Shown: positions 1 through 7,594 of the stretch, piece after piece
Layout of the letters: every line of letters starts with the position of its first letter
Numbering within the stretch: position 1 is the first letter of the stretch
Assembly (NCBI GenBank): GCA_900290255.1
Contig: OMOD01000138.1
Span: forward strand, 1 to 51,755
Source of the DNA: Candidatus Sulfotelmatobacter kueseliae
GTDB lineage: Bacteria > Acidobacteriota > Terriglobia > Terriglobales > Acidobacteriaceae
Direction of reading: 5' to 3'
Length of the DNA stretch: 51,755 nucleotides
The notes under the pieces: generated by a model
Seen by the model: the letters and a program-made list of their open reading frames with translations, nothing else
Databases searched by the model: none
What the model was told of the DNA's origin: nothing
Position numbers and translations under genes: made by a program

Positions 1-1
1 C

Positions 2-1187
2 GGCTATTTGTATGGCATCACCAGCGAGCGCAAGTTGGTCGAGGAACTGCGCATGCATCTGGCATGGCGCTGGTTTACCGGCCTGGGTTTCGATCAGGAG
101 ATTCCGCATCACTCCACGTTTTCCAAGAATCGGCACGGCCGCTTTCAGGAGTCGAAGTTGTTCGAGCAATTGTTTGAACAGATCGTGCGGCAGTGTGTGG
201 AAGTGGGACTGGTGCAGGGCCAGCACCTGTCGGTGGATGGCAGTTTCGTGGAAGCGAATGCGGCGAAGGAGAGCCGTATTCCGCGAGGGCAACTGTTGGA
301 AGCAGCCCAGGTTAACCGTACGGTGCGTCAGTATGTGGTGGAATTGGAACAGCAGAACCCGGTGGAAGAACCGGTGCATCAACAGGACCAGGTGTCGACC
401 ACGGACCCGGACTCCACCTACGCGACCAAGGGCGGCACGCCGGCCCGACTGGGCTACTACGACAACTATCTGGTCGACAACCCCAGTTGCGTGATTGTGG
501 GAGTGCAGGCCACGGCGGCGCGAATGAGCCAGGAGACCGTGGCTGCACAAGACATGATCACACGTTTCGCTGCCTGGCAAGGACGAGAGCCCGAATCGGT
601 GGCGGCGGATACGACCTACGGCAACGGGGAGTTCTTGCAATGGCTAGCCGATCGGAGCATTACTCCCTACATGCGGACCCGCGATAGCATCCACCGAAAG
701 AACAGTCCGTTCTACGGTCCTGAGCGTTTTACTTACGAACCGGAAAGCAATCGCTATATCTGTCCCGCGGGCCAGCCGCTGAACTACGGTGGCCGCAGTC
801 ATCGGAATCGCGCTTGGACCTATATCGGAACACGCAAACGTTGTGGAGCATGCTCGCTAAGACCACAGTGCACCAGTGCAGCCTTCCGTTGCCTTGTCAC
901 TCACCAGCATGAACCAGCCCGACAACGCGCCCGAGAACTAGCGAACACGCCCGAGTTCGCTCAGGCACAGCGGCAAAGAAAGAAGGTGGAAGCCACAGCG
1001 GCAAAGAAAGAAGGTGGAAGCCTTGTTCGCGGAACTCAAGAATCAGATCGGATTGCGTCGCTTGCGCCTGCGCAGACTGAAGTTCGTGCGGGAGCAGTTC
1101 TTCCTGGCCGCGGTGGCCCAGAACATCAAGCGACTGGTGCGGTTCCTCAGCCAACCGACAACACCGGTTCTGCCAGCCACCACTTAG
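2..1187 (+). pseudogene. IS1182-type transposase, 5' truncated by window edge and frameshifted
   Basis: A DDE transposase of the IS1182/IS5-like group. The frame is open to the window edge, so the true start lies upstream; the first visible residues (GYLYGITSERKLVEEL) already belong to the N-terminal DUF772-type domain, which includes HSTFSKNRHGRF. The first catalytic Asp is probably in LSVDGSFVEAN and the second in AADTTYGNGEF; a Cys-rich segment (CGACSLRPQC) follows. At 966-1022 a 28-bp unit is tandemly duplicated, which shifts the frame by +1. Without one copy the frame runs on as VEALFAELKNQIGLRRLRLR and stops at 1187. That segment carries the expected third catalytic residue (Glu), so the present gene lacks it. 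The unshifted frame instead runs to 1222 as unrelated sequence. Very likely inactive, unless the duplication is an assembly error. Confidence 0.85.
966..1022 (+). repeat. 28-bp tandem duplication inside the transposase gene
   Basis: Two head-to-tail copies of a 28-bp unit, identical across 29 matching positions (966-994 against 994-1022). As 28 is not a multiple of 3, the copy shifts the reading frame and removes the C-terminal catalytic region of the transposase. Confidence 0.95.
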
Positions 1188-1364
1188 CTGAGGTGAGCGA
1201 AGGAAAAACTCGGCAACGGTGATACTCGCAGCCAAAAAGAGGTTCCGTTGACGCACTTTTTCAACACCCACAGGCCATTTCACTCATTGGGGGGTTCTGA
1301 GTGTAAACGAGATGTTACAACAGCCAAGGCGGCCCGGCTCCATTCCACTGTGGCTTGATAACTC

Positions 1365-1376
1365 CTAAGATTTTAG
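1365..1376. promoter_or_regulatory. distal BlaI-type operator
   Basis: Inverted half-sites CTAA-N4-TTAG directly upstream of the TTGACA hexamer of the blaI promoter. The same pattern recurs at 1407-1418. BlaI/MecI repressors bind short palindromes in their own promoters; assigning these sites to the adjacent gene is inference. Confidence 0.6.
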
Positions 1377-1405
1377 TTGACAAGGAAGAATCGCTGGGGT
1401 AATGT
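1377..1405 (+). promoter_or_regulatory. putative sigma-70 promoter of blaI-M56
   Basis: TTGACA at 1377-1382 matches the -35 consensus exactly. After a 17-nt spacer TAATGT (1400-1405) could serve as -10; it is only a weak match. The two CTAA-N4-TTAG palindromes abut the two ends of this promoter, as expected for a repressed, autoregulated operon. Confidence 0.5.
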
Positions 1406-1419
1406 CCTAAGAACTTAGG
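1406..1419. promoter_or_regulatory. proximal BlaI-type operator, overlapping the ribosome-binding site
   Basis: Perfect 14-bp palindrome CCTAAGAACTTAGG with the same CTAA-N4-TTAG core as the upstream site. The two centres are 42 bp apart, close to four helical turns. The right half-site runs into the AGGAG (1417-1421) that serves the GTG start at 1430. Confidence 0.7.
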
Positions 1420-1429
1420 AGAAGCGAGA

Positions 1430-1828
1430 GTGCCAAAAGCGCAACTCACTCGGCTGGAACTTCAGATGATGCAGGTGCTTTGGGAAAACGGGCCGAGCAC
1501 AGTGCAGATGGTTCAGCAGGACCTTTCTGGAGAGCGCCTTGCTTACACGACCGTTCAGACGATGCTCAACATCCTGCAACGCAAAGGCAAGGTGAAACGG
1601 AAGTTACTGGGCAAAGCATACGAATACCGCCCCGTGTTGAGCCGCGACAAGGCCCTGCGCGAGGCTGCCAGCGACATGCTCGACCGTGTGTTTGGCGGAT
1701 CGGTCGAAACCCTTCTGATGAGTCTAGTCAAGAGCAATCAGTTGGACGCGGACAAGCTTGCCAAAGTGCAGAAACTCATCGAGAGCCAGGAGCGGGCCGA
1801 CACGGAGGAACAGCATGGCCGAGACTAG
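1430..1828 (+). CDS. blaI: BlaI/MecI/CopY family transcriptional repressor
   Basis: 132-residue protein with the typical winged-helix start (LTRLELQMMQVLWENGPSTV) and recognition region (AYTTVQTMLNILQRKGKV), followed by the helical dimerisation part (DMLDRVFGGSVETLLMSLV). Length is normal for the family. The start is GTG with AGGAG 8 nt upstream. Family members repress their own operon and are cleaved or displaced when the co-encoded M56 membrane protease is activated. The next gene is such a protease and overlaps this one by 14 nt. Two palindromic operators lie upstream. The inducing signal is unknown; beta-lactam response is only the classical example. Confidence 0.9.
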   Translation: MPKAQLTRLELQMMQVLWENGPSTVQMVQQDLSGERLAYTTVQTMLNILQRKGKVKRKLLGKAYEYRPVLSRDKALREAASDMLDRVFGGSVETLLMSLVKSNQLDADKLAKVQKLIESQERADTEEQHGRD

Positions 1829-3206
1829 CCAACTGGTTGCGACTTTCATTCTGAATGCGATTTGGCAGATTACTGCGATCACCGCTCTCGCCTTTTTATG
1901 CACGAAGCTTTTGCACAGAGCGCCGTCGCGGTTTGCGCACGGCGTCTGGATCGCAGCACTCGGCGCCTGTCTGCTGATACCGACAGCAACCGTCGTGCTT
2001 CAGCACAGAGAAGCCACTGGGCGCGCGTCAGAGCTTGCCCCTACTGCTCAACCAGAACCGGCCGCGGAACCGAACGCCCGAGCGATTCCGGTGTCATTCC
2101 ATTCGCTCAGCCGTTCGGTTTCATTCTCTCCGAGGATCCTCTATGCGTTGCTCTGGGTGTATGGCATTGTTCTGCTTTTTCATGTTGCTCGGCTCGCCTG
2201 GTTCGGCTATCAGACGCGGCGTGTGTGTCAGTTAGCCTACCCGTATCCGTTGTCGCCTGCTCTTGCGCGGATCGTGGAGCATTGTGTGCGGTCGTTCTCA
2301 CTTCCCTGTGTTTCCGTTTTGTGCACACAACTATCGGGACCGGCAACGTTGGGGTTCAGACGCCCCCTGCTCCTGCTCCCAGAGACATTCTTTCTCGACG
2401 CTATTCCTGAGGACGATCTCTCCTCGGCTATATCGCATGAACTGGCGCACGTACTGCGACGCGACTTCCTGTTCAATCTGCTGTACGAGATCGCATCTCT
2501 CCCGGTGCGTTTTCACCCTTGCGCGACGCTGATTCTGTCGAGGATCGCGCAGACCCGAGAGCTGGCATGCGATGAAATCGCCGTTCAAGTGCTGCCAACT
2601 ACCAGGCGGTATGCCACTTCTCTACTACACATCGCACAGTCCATGTTCGCGGGGCCCGATTCGAATTATGCGTTAGGACTCTTCGATACCAACACTTTGG
2701 AGGATCGAATCATGAACATTCTGAAAAATAACGACACGCGCAAACAGGCACGGGCCGTCAGATTGATCGCCGTTTGTCTCATCGGAGCAGCGTCGATCGG
2801 CCTTTCGGCCTTTTCATTGCGGCTCAACACCAGTCACTCCGAGGATCTGAACCTGTTTGTCGGAACCTGGGAGGCAAAATATCAGGGCACAACTTTCTTT
2901 ACCCTGCACCTCAAGCTTGAGAACGGGAGTCTGGGCGGGACCTGCGTTCACGGGGAACGGCTAACATTGGTCAATGGCGAATTGATCCCCGATAGCAGTA
3001 AGCTCTCGACCCACAAGATTGTGGAGGCGAGCGTATCCGGGAAGAAGCTCCTGCTCAAGATTGGGGATGAGAACTCCTCTGATACGTTCCCTCTTGAGTT
3101 CACCCTCACCGGCGCAGATCAGGCGGAAGGAAGAATTGTCGTAGCGTCTGATTCCGGGACTCCTCCTCCGAAGAAACCTTGGCATTTCGAGCGCGTCGGT
3201 CAGTAA
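1815..3206 (+). CDS. M56 family (BlaR1-like) membrane metalloprotease
   Basis: 463 residues from ATG 1815, chosen because GGAGG (1804-1808) precedes it and it overlaps the end of blaI, indicating translational coupling. Hydrophobic segments lie near residues 8-30, 35-55 and 105-125. The zinc motif HELAH is at 208-212, followed by ELACDE at 249-254, the usual M56 pair. A further membrane segment lies near 315-335. The extracytoplasmic tail (from about 345, starting LFVGTWEAKYQGTTFFTLHLK) looks like a beta-rich lipocalin-like domain. It is not a penicillin-binding sensor domain: no SxxK/SxN/KTG set is visible. Likely role: sense a signal outside the membrane and inactivate the BlaI partner by proteolysis. 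Confidence 0.85.
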   Translation: MAETSQLVATFILNAIWQITAITALAFLCTKLLHRAPSRFAHGVWIAALGACLLIPTATVVLQHREATGRASELAPTAQPEPAAEPNARAIPVSFHSLSRSVSFSPRILYALLWVYGIVLLFHVARLAWFGYQTRRVCQLAYPYPLSPALARIVEHCVRSFSLPCVSVLCTQLSGPATLGFRRPLLLLPETFFLDAIPEDDLSSAISHELAHVLRRDFLFNLLYEIASLPVRFHPCATLILSRIAQTRELACDEIAVQVLPTTRRYATSLLHIAQSMFAGPDSNYALGLFDTNTLEDRIMNILKNNDTRKQARAVRLIAVCLIGAASIGLSAFSLRLNTSHSEDLNLFVGTWEAKYQGTTFFTLHLKLENGSLGGTCVHGERLTLVNGELIPDSSKLSTHKIVEASVSGKKLLLKIGDENSSDTFPLEFTLTGADQAEGRIVVASDSGTPPPKKPWHFERVGQ

Positions 3207-3222
3207 ATCATCAGCCCACACC

Positions 3223-3245
3223 GGGGGAGGTGCGGTTCCTCCCCC
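3223..3245. terminator. GC-rich hairpin after the M56 gene
   Basis: Perfect 8-bp stem GGGGGAGG/CCTCCCCC with a 7-nt loop, starting 16 nt after the stop codon. No T-run follows, so it is a possible transcript-end hairpin rather than a classical intrinsic terminator. Confidence 0.4.
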
Positions 3246-3470
3246 AACGGCCACGATTCCACTCTCAGCTACCCAACGACTAAGGACTGCAGTGGCCAGT
3301 CAATCTCAACTGATGTAAGCAGGCGATAGCACTCAAATCCCCCGCAAGGTTTACGGGCGGGCCGCTTTAGCGCCCGAAACAGCCCCTTTTTCTCGCAGGA
3401 GCCTACCGGAACCGAGGGAAGGGATCCCCACTAGACGCGTAGAACCCGCGTAAATACAGGAGAAAGTTGC

Positions 3471-3558
3471 TGGTGCCGGGAGGGGGAATCGAACCCCCAA
3501 GGTACTAAGTACCGGCGGATTTTGAGTCCGCTGCGTCTGCCAGTTCCGCCATCCCGGC
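3471..3558 (-). tRNA. tRNA-Leu(CAA)
   Basis: On the minus strand the acceptor arms GCCGGGA and TCCCGGC pair, and a CCA end is encoded. The anticodon stem GCGGA/TCCGC encloses the loop CTCAAAA, giving anticodon CAA (reads UUG). A T-arm with GGTTCGATTCC is present. The long variable arm (hairpin GGTACTTAGTACC) is typical of a class II tRNA and supports leucine. Total 88 nt with CCA. Confidence 0.95.
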
Positions 3559-3946
3559 GCGGGAAGATAACCGATTGAGAATTCTAGCTTAGTTCACGGG
3601 ATTGGTTTTGTCATCTGCGCCTTCCTTGGTGCTGACTATGGCTGTTATGGTTGTTCTCGGCTTGAACGATCTCGCGCGGGTGCTCTTCGATTTTGGTCAT
3701 CGCGGTTTTGAGGGCTTCTCCGCCTTGAAGTCCCGCAGGTTGGAGTAGAATGCGGAAACTGCTTGCATCCACCGCTGCTTCTCGGAGGACAAAAGAGGAC
3801 AAAACATGTGCAACTTCACCTGCCTGTTGGTTGCACTGTGATGCCGGCCTGTATTGGAAACAGGAAAATGGCCGGACGAGAGACAGCGCGGCTCCACTAA
3901 AACAGGCCGCCCCAAGCAGATCAGTACTGACACAGATTGGCGTCAT
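3559..3946. other. intergenic region, nothing recognised
   Basis: 388 bp between the tRNA and the end of the DUF2229 gene. Open frames occur on both strands, but none has a recognisable domain or a convincing ribosome-binding site. Confidence 0.4.
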
Positions 3947-5215
3947 TCACGAAGCCTGTGAAGACAGCGGCTGCGCGACGCCTGCCTCTTCCCGAACCGC
4001 TTCCGGCGCAATCTCCGGCTGTGCGAAAGAAGGAAGGGGCCCGAGCGGGCACTTTGGCGACAACCATTCCAGCTTTTGCTGCATGATCTTTTGTGAATAC
4101 TTCGCCAGGTAGTGGACGATGGTTTCGATGCGGATCTTGATGCCGCCGGCCGGCTTGGTCGAATCCAGGTCTCCAAACTTGAAGAACAGGGTTCCGGTCG
4201 CTTCTACGATTTTCTGCGTGGGGGTATAGGTGGGCTGGTCCATGCCGCACTCGTAGCTGGAAAGGCGAACCACGCAGGTGATCCAGGGGCAGCGCGCCGC
4301 CACCTTCGCTCCCCACATGATTTCGTTCGTGTTGCTGCTGTAGGACGAAGTCCACACATCAGAAATGTCAAATGGGCTCTTGATTCTTCCCATCTGCAGA
4401 TCGGCTTCGAACAGCCAGTTCATCAGGTCTTCATCGCCGGGAAGGTACTGCAGCCAGAGAATCGGATAGCCGTGGGCCTGCAGGTCTCCTTCAATCTCGT
4501 GACCGATGCCCGTATCCATGTGGTAGGGACGGGCCAGCACCAGGATGCATGGTTTCTGGTTCCTCGCGCACCAGGTCAAGATGTCGCGGCTCTGCTGTCT
4601 GGCTTTGGCCGTAAAGTTGTCGAGCGCCTCAAATCCGGCTTTGACCGCTCGTTCGGTTTCTTCCAGTTCAAGATTGAAGACATCCTTAAGCGAAGTGTGA
4701 AGTTGCTCGGTCACCATGTGCCGGTCTCCGAGGCTGACGAACGGCGAAGCATAGGTAATGCCGTTTTCGCCGAAGACGTCGTGCTCTTTGAGGAATCCCG
4801 CCTTGATGTTCTCGGGTCCGGCCATGATTCGGGTGCAAGTCACTGTGTCAACCACATGGCCGTGCAAAATGGAAGGCAGCGAATGAATCATCGGGCTCAG
4901 AAGGACGTGAATCTTCTTCTTTTGTCCAAACACTAATTCGCCGTAGTGCCCGCTGATGCACTTCACCGGGTAGCAGCAATCTACCGTGCCCCGGCCCCTG
5001 CCGAACTCGCGCCCCTGCTCCTCGGAAGTATCGGAACTGAACACGATGTTCTCCGACTGGATGCCGATGGACTTCAGGAAGCCCACCCAGAACTGGTGAG
5101 TCGTCCAGATATTCAGCACCTTCGGAATTCCGACGCGCGCCTGAGAGCGGTCTTTAGGTGGCGACTCGACGGAACGCTTCTTTGCGGACCAAATCGGCAA
5201 CGTTGGGAAACGCAT
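3947..5215 (-). CDS. DUF2229-type acyl-CoA dehydratase activase-related protein
   Basis: 422 residues. The body starts with ARVGIPKVLNIWTTHQFWVG, the typical opening of the DUF2229 module that in many bacteria is fused behind two BadF/BcrA-type ATPase domains. A Cys cluster (DCCYPVKC, residues 79-86) may bind an iron-sulfur cluster. The start at 5215 has GGAG about 10 nt upstream and lies 62 nt inside the end of the activase gene, in a different frame. The first 25 or so residues are an out-of-frame reading of the activase C-terminus and look unconserved, suggesting a once-continuous gene. The substrate is unknown; no catalytic HgdA-like subunit is seen nearby. Confidence 0.8.
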   Translation of the reverse strand: MRFPTLPIWSAKKRSVESPPKDRSQARVGIPKVLNIWTTHQFWVGFLKSIGIQSENIVFSSDTSEEQGREFGRGRGTVDCCYPVKCISGHYGELVFGQKKKIHVLLSPMIHSLPSILHGHVVDTVTCTRIMAGPENIKAGFLKEHDVFGENGITYASPFVSLGDRHMVTEQLHTSLKDVFNLELEETERAVKAGFEALDNFTAKARQQSRDILTWCARNQKPCILVLARPYHMDTGIGHEIEGDLQAHGYPILWLQYLPGDEDLMNWLFEADLQMGRIKSPFDISDVWTSSYSSNTNEIMWGAKVAARCPWITCVVRLSSYECGMDQPTYTPTQKIVEATGTLFFKFGDLDSTKPAGGIKIRIETIVHYLAKYSQKIMQQKLEWLSPKCPLGPLPSFAQPEIAPEAVREEAGVAQPLSSQAS

Positions 5216-7505
5216 TTTTTGTTTTCTCCATCCCGATCTTGATGACCTTCATCTCATTCAAATCTTCCACCAGTCCCTTGGGGCAGGAGTTGTTCACAAT
5301 CACCCGCTCCCAACCCTGTTCCAGAGGAACCTTGCTCCAGGGACGGCCTTTTCCCCCATCCAGTTCTACGTCGATGAAGCTGCGCTGGCAGGTTACGGGA
5401 CACCAGTGGCAGACCGTGTCCACCGAGGTCGCCGTCTTATAGGTCAACCTCTCGATCGCCTCAAAACCGCGGAACTTGCTTTCTCCACCGTCCTGCCACC
5501 AGTCGAGAGCGACCAGCGCCGCGCCAATCGCTCCGGCTTCGCCCGAGTACGGATGCACGACGACCTCTGCCTCAGGAACTTTCTTCAGGATGAAGTCCAC
5601 CTGCGTCTTCACCACGGCGAGGTTCTTGTGCGTCCCGCCCTGCAGGATGTACTTCTTGCCCACCTGCTGCAGGTTGTTCAGGCCGCCGGCGTAGATCCAC
5701 ACGTTCAGGGGGAGAATCGCGCACAGCCCAGCCAGAATTTCTTCCGCCTGCCAGCCTTTGCGCTGTTGATTGACGATGTCACTCTGCAGAAAAACTCCGC
5801 ATCCCATCGAAAGCTGGGGCATGGCAAGAGCGCGGAAAGCGCCGTCCGCCATTTCGCTCATGGGAATGTTGAAGCGCTCCGCGACTCCCTGGAGAAACGC
5901 GCCGTTGCCCGAGGAACACTGCGAGTTCAGGCGGAAGTCCGTCACGGCGCCGTTGTTCAGGATCATGATCTTGACGTCAACGCCGCCCACGTCGCAGATG
6001 CAATCCGCGTCCGGGAAGTAGTGCAGACCGGCGCTGGCATGAGCGATCGTCTCCACCACCGGGCAGTCGGCCCCCAGGATGTCTTTCAGCAGGTCCTTGC
6101 CGTAGCCCGTAATGGCCAGACCAAGAATCTCTCCGTCTCCAACCGCCTCGCGAACCTGCCGGAACAGGCTCTTGGCGTCGTCGATAGGATTGCCCCGGCT
6201 TAGCGCGTAGCAGGAGAACAGCAGATCCTTGTCGGGCGACATGCAGACGGCCTTTGCCGTGGTCGAGCCAAAATCGCAGCCCACTACAACGGGCCCGAGT
6301 TTGCTGGTCTTGCCGAGAATGGGGAGTTGAACTCGTGGAACGCGCTGCGGCTTCCCGTGGCCGTTCGCGTGTCCATTTCCGTTGCCGTTTCCGTTGTTCT
6401 TCTTTCCGTTCCCATTGCCGCCGGGCTTGGAATAGCGTTCCCGAAAAGACTGCAGCTCACCGGGATCGCTCCACAGTCCGCCGCGCCCTATCTTCTTTTT
6501 TTCTTCGTACTGTCCTTCTTCAATCCACCAGCGCAGCTTCCTGGTTCCCAGGTAGATGCCGACGGCCGGCGAATCTCGCCGCCCAACCTCGATACAGCCC
6601 TGGGCTGCGTAATAAAGAGCATCGTCGGGCACACGGATGAGCGACTCTGGGCCCCGGTCGTCCGGGATCGCCACTTTGCGCTCTCTCCACACTTTGCCAA
6701 GATGGTAGCGCCAGGCCTCCTGCAATCCCTTGAAAAACAGGTTGGGGCCGCCCAGCAGAAGAATCTCAGGCAGGGGCGTGTTACCGCGAGTCAGGGTCGC
6801 CAGGTTTTGATACACCACCGCCTCGAACAAGGAAGCGATGATCTCTTCGACGGAGACGCCAGCTTTCAATAGTGTGTTGGCATCGGCTTCGGCGAAGATG
6901 CCGCACTTGCTGCTGATCTTGTGCAGCGTGTAGCCCTCGTAGCCCATCTTCGAGAGTCGATCCACCGGAATCTCGAGCTTCCGGGCGGTCTTCTCGATAA
7001 AGGTCCCGGTACCTCCGGAACATGCGCTCTGCATCAGCACCTGTTTGCTCTTGCTGGGACCGTCGCCGTTGAAAAAAATCGTTTTCATGTCTTCGCCGCC
7101 GATTTCGCTGACGAAGCGCACGTTGGGATGAAGTTTTTCGACGGCCGCGGCAACAGCCACGACCTCTTGAATGACTTTCCCGCCGACGAGGGGCGCGATC
7201 AGACCAGCACCCGACCCGGTAAAGAAGACGCGGTCCACCTCGGGCGTGAAACCGTGTTCCTTCTCCAGCCGGGTGAGGAAATCGAGGACTTTCTCCGCCT
7301 GCTTCGTGTTGTGCCGTTCATAAGCCTGACCCAGCAGTTTCCCGGATGCGGCGGCAATCGTGTACTTGCAAGTCGTGCTGCCCACGTCGAGTCCACAGAT
7401 TTTCCCCGTGCCTGCAGGAACCGCAGCCTCAGAGGCGGCCGCTGGTTTGATTAGCGAAGGGTCTGCCTCGAGCGGTTGAATCTGGATAAAACCATCACCT
7501 GCCAT
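5154..7505 (-). CDS. tandem BadF/BadG/BcrA/BcrD-type ATPase (acyl-CoA dehydratase activase)
   Basis: 783 residues with two activase domains of the ASKHA ATPase fold. Domain 1 (about 35-310) has DVGSTTCK at 40-47, SACSGGTGTF around C162 and SSKCGIF around C201. Domain 2 (about 405-670) has DFGSTTAK at 411-418, with C530 and C569 in equivalent places. In this family one such Cys per subunit pair holds a [4Fe-4S] cluster used for ATP-driven one-electron transfer. An Asn/Gly-rich linker (about 362-385) joins the domains. A C-terminal Cys group (C699, C702, C706, C741) follows. The gene sits between the HgdB-like gene and the DUF2229 gene, all on the minus strand. Together they match the large single-chain activase proteins known elsewhere. 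Confidence 0.85.
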   Translation of the reverse strand: MAGDGFIQIQPLEADPSLIKPAAASEAAVPAGTGKICGLDVGSTTCKYTIAAASGKLLGQAYERHNTKQAEKVLDFLTRLEKEHGFTPEVDRVFFTGSGAGLIAPLVGGKVIQEVVAVAAAVEKLHPNVRFVSEIGGEDMKTIFFNGDGPSKSKQVLMQSACSGGTGTFIEKTARKLEIPVDRLSKMGYEGYTLHKISSKCGIFAEADANTLLKAGVSVEEIIASLFEAVVYQNLATLTRGNTPLPEILLLGGPNLFFKGLQEAWRYHLGKVWRERKVAIPDDRGPESLIRVPDDALYYAAQGCIEVGRRDSPAVGIYLGTRKLRWWIEEGQYEEKKKIGRGGLWSDPGELQSFRERYSKPGGNGNGKKNNGNGNGNGHANGHGKPQRVPRVQLPILGKTSKLGPVVVGCDFGSTTAKAVCMSPDKDLLFSCYALSRGNPIDDAKSLFRQVREAVGDGEILGLAITGYGKDLLKDILGADCPVVETIAHASAGLHYFPDADCICDVGGVDVKIMILNNGAVTDFRLNSQCSSGNGAFLQGVAERFNIPMSEMADGAFRALAMPQLSMGCGVFLQSDIVNQQRKGWQAEEILAGLCAILPLNVWIYAGGLNNLQQVGKKYILQGGTHKNLAVVKTQVDFILKKVPEAEVVVHPYSGEAGAIGAALVALDWWQDGGESKFRGFEAIERLTYKTATSVDTVCHWCPVTCQRSFIDVELDGGKGRPWSKVPLEQGWERVIVNNSCPKGLVEDLNEMKVIKIGMEKTKNAFPNVADLVRKEAFRRVAT

Positions 7506-7594
7506 AGTTCGACCTCGGTATCGATCGACCTCGTCTCAGTTCACCGTGTGCCAGCTTGTTTTGTAAGTTCATCGGTCCGGTTCCCGTCGCTGTT

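Noticed and set aside
1188..1429. Right terminal inverted repeat of the IS element
   Set aside because: The left end is outside the window, so the inverted repeat cannot be confirmed.
3611..3946. Open frame of 111 codons on the minus strand after the activase genes
   Set aside because: No recognisable domain and no ribosome-binding site. Its codon use does not resemble its neighbours.
4112..4936. Long open frames antisense to the activase, sigma, ahcY and PBP genes
   Set aside because: Typical shadows in GC-rich DNA: no domains, and the opposite frame is clearly the conserved protein.
5154..5220. Programmed -1 frameshift at the activase/DUF2229 overlap (an A AAA AAT heptamer is present)
   Set aside because: The DUF2229 frame is +1 relative to the ATPase frame, so a -1 slip would not reach it. 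A separate start with a ribosome-binding site explains it better.
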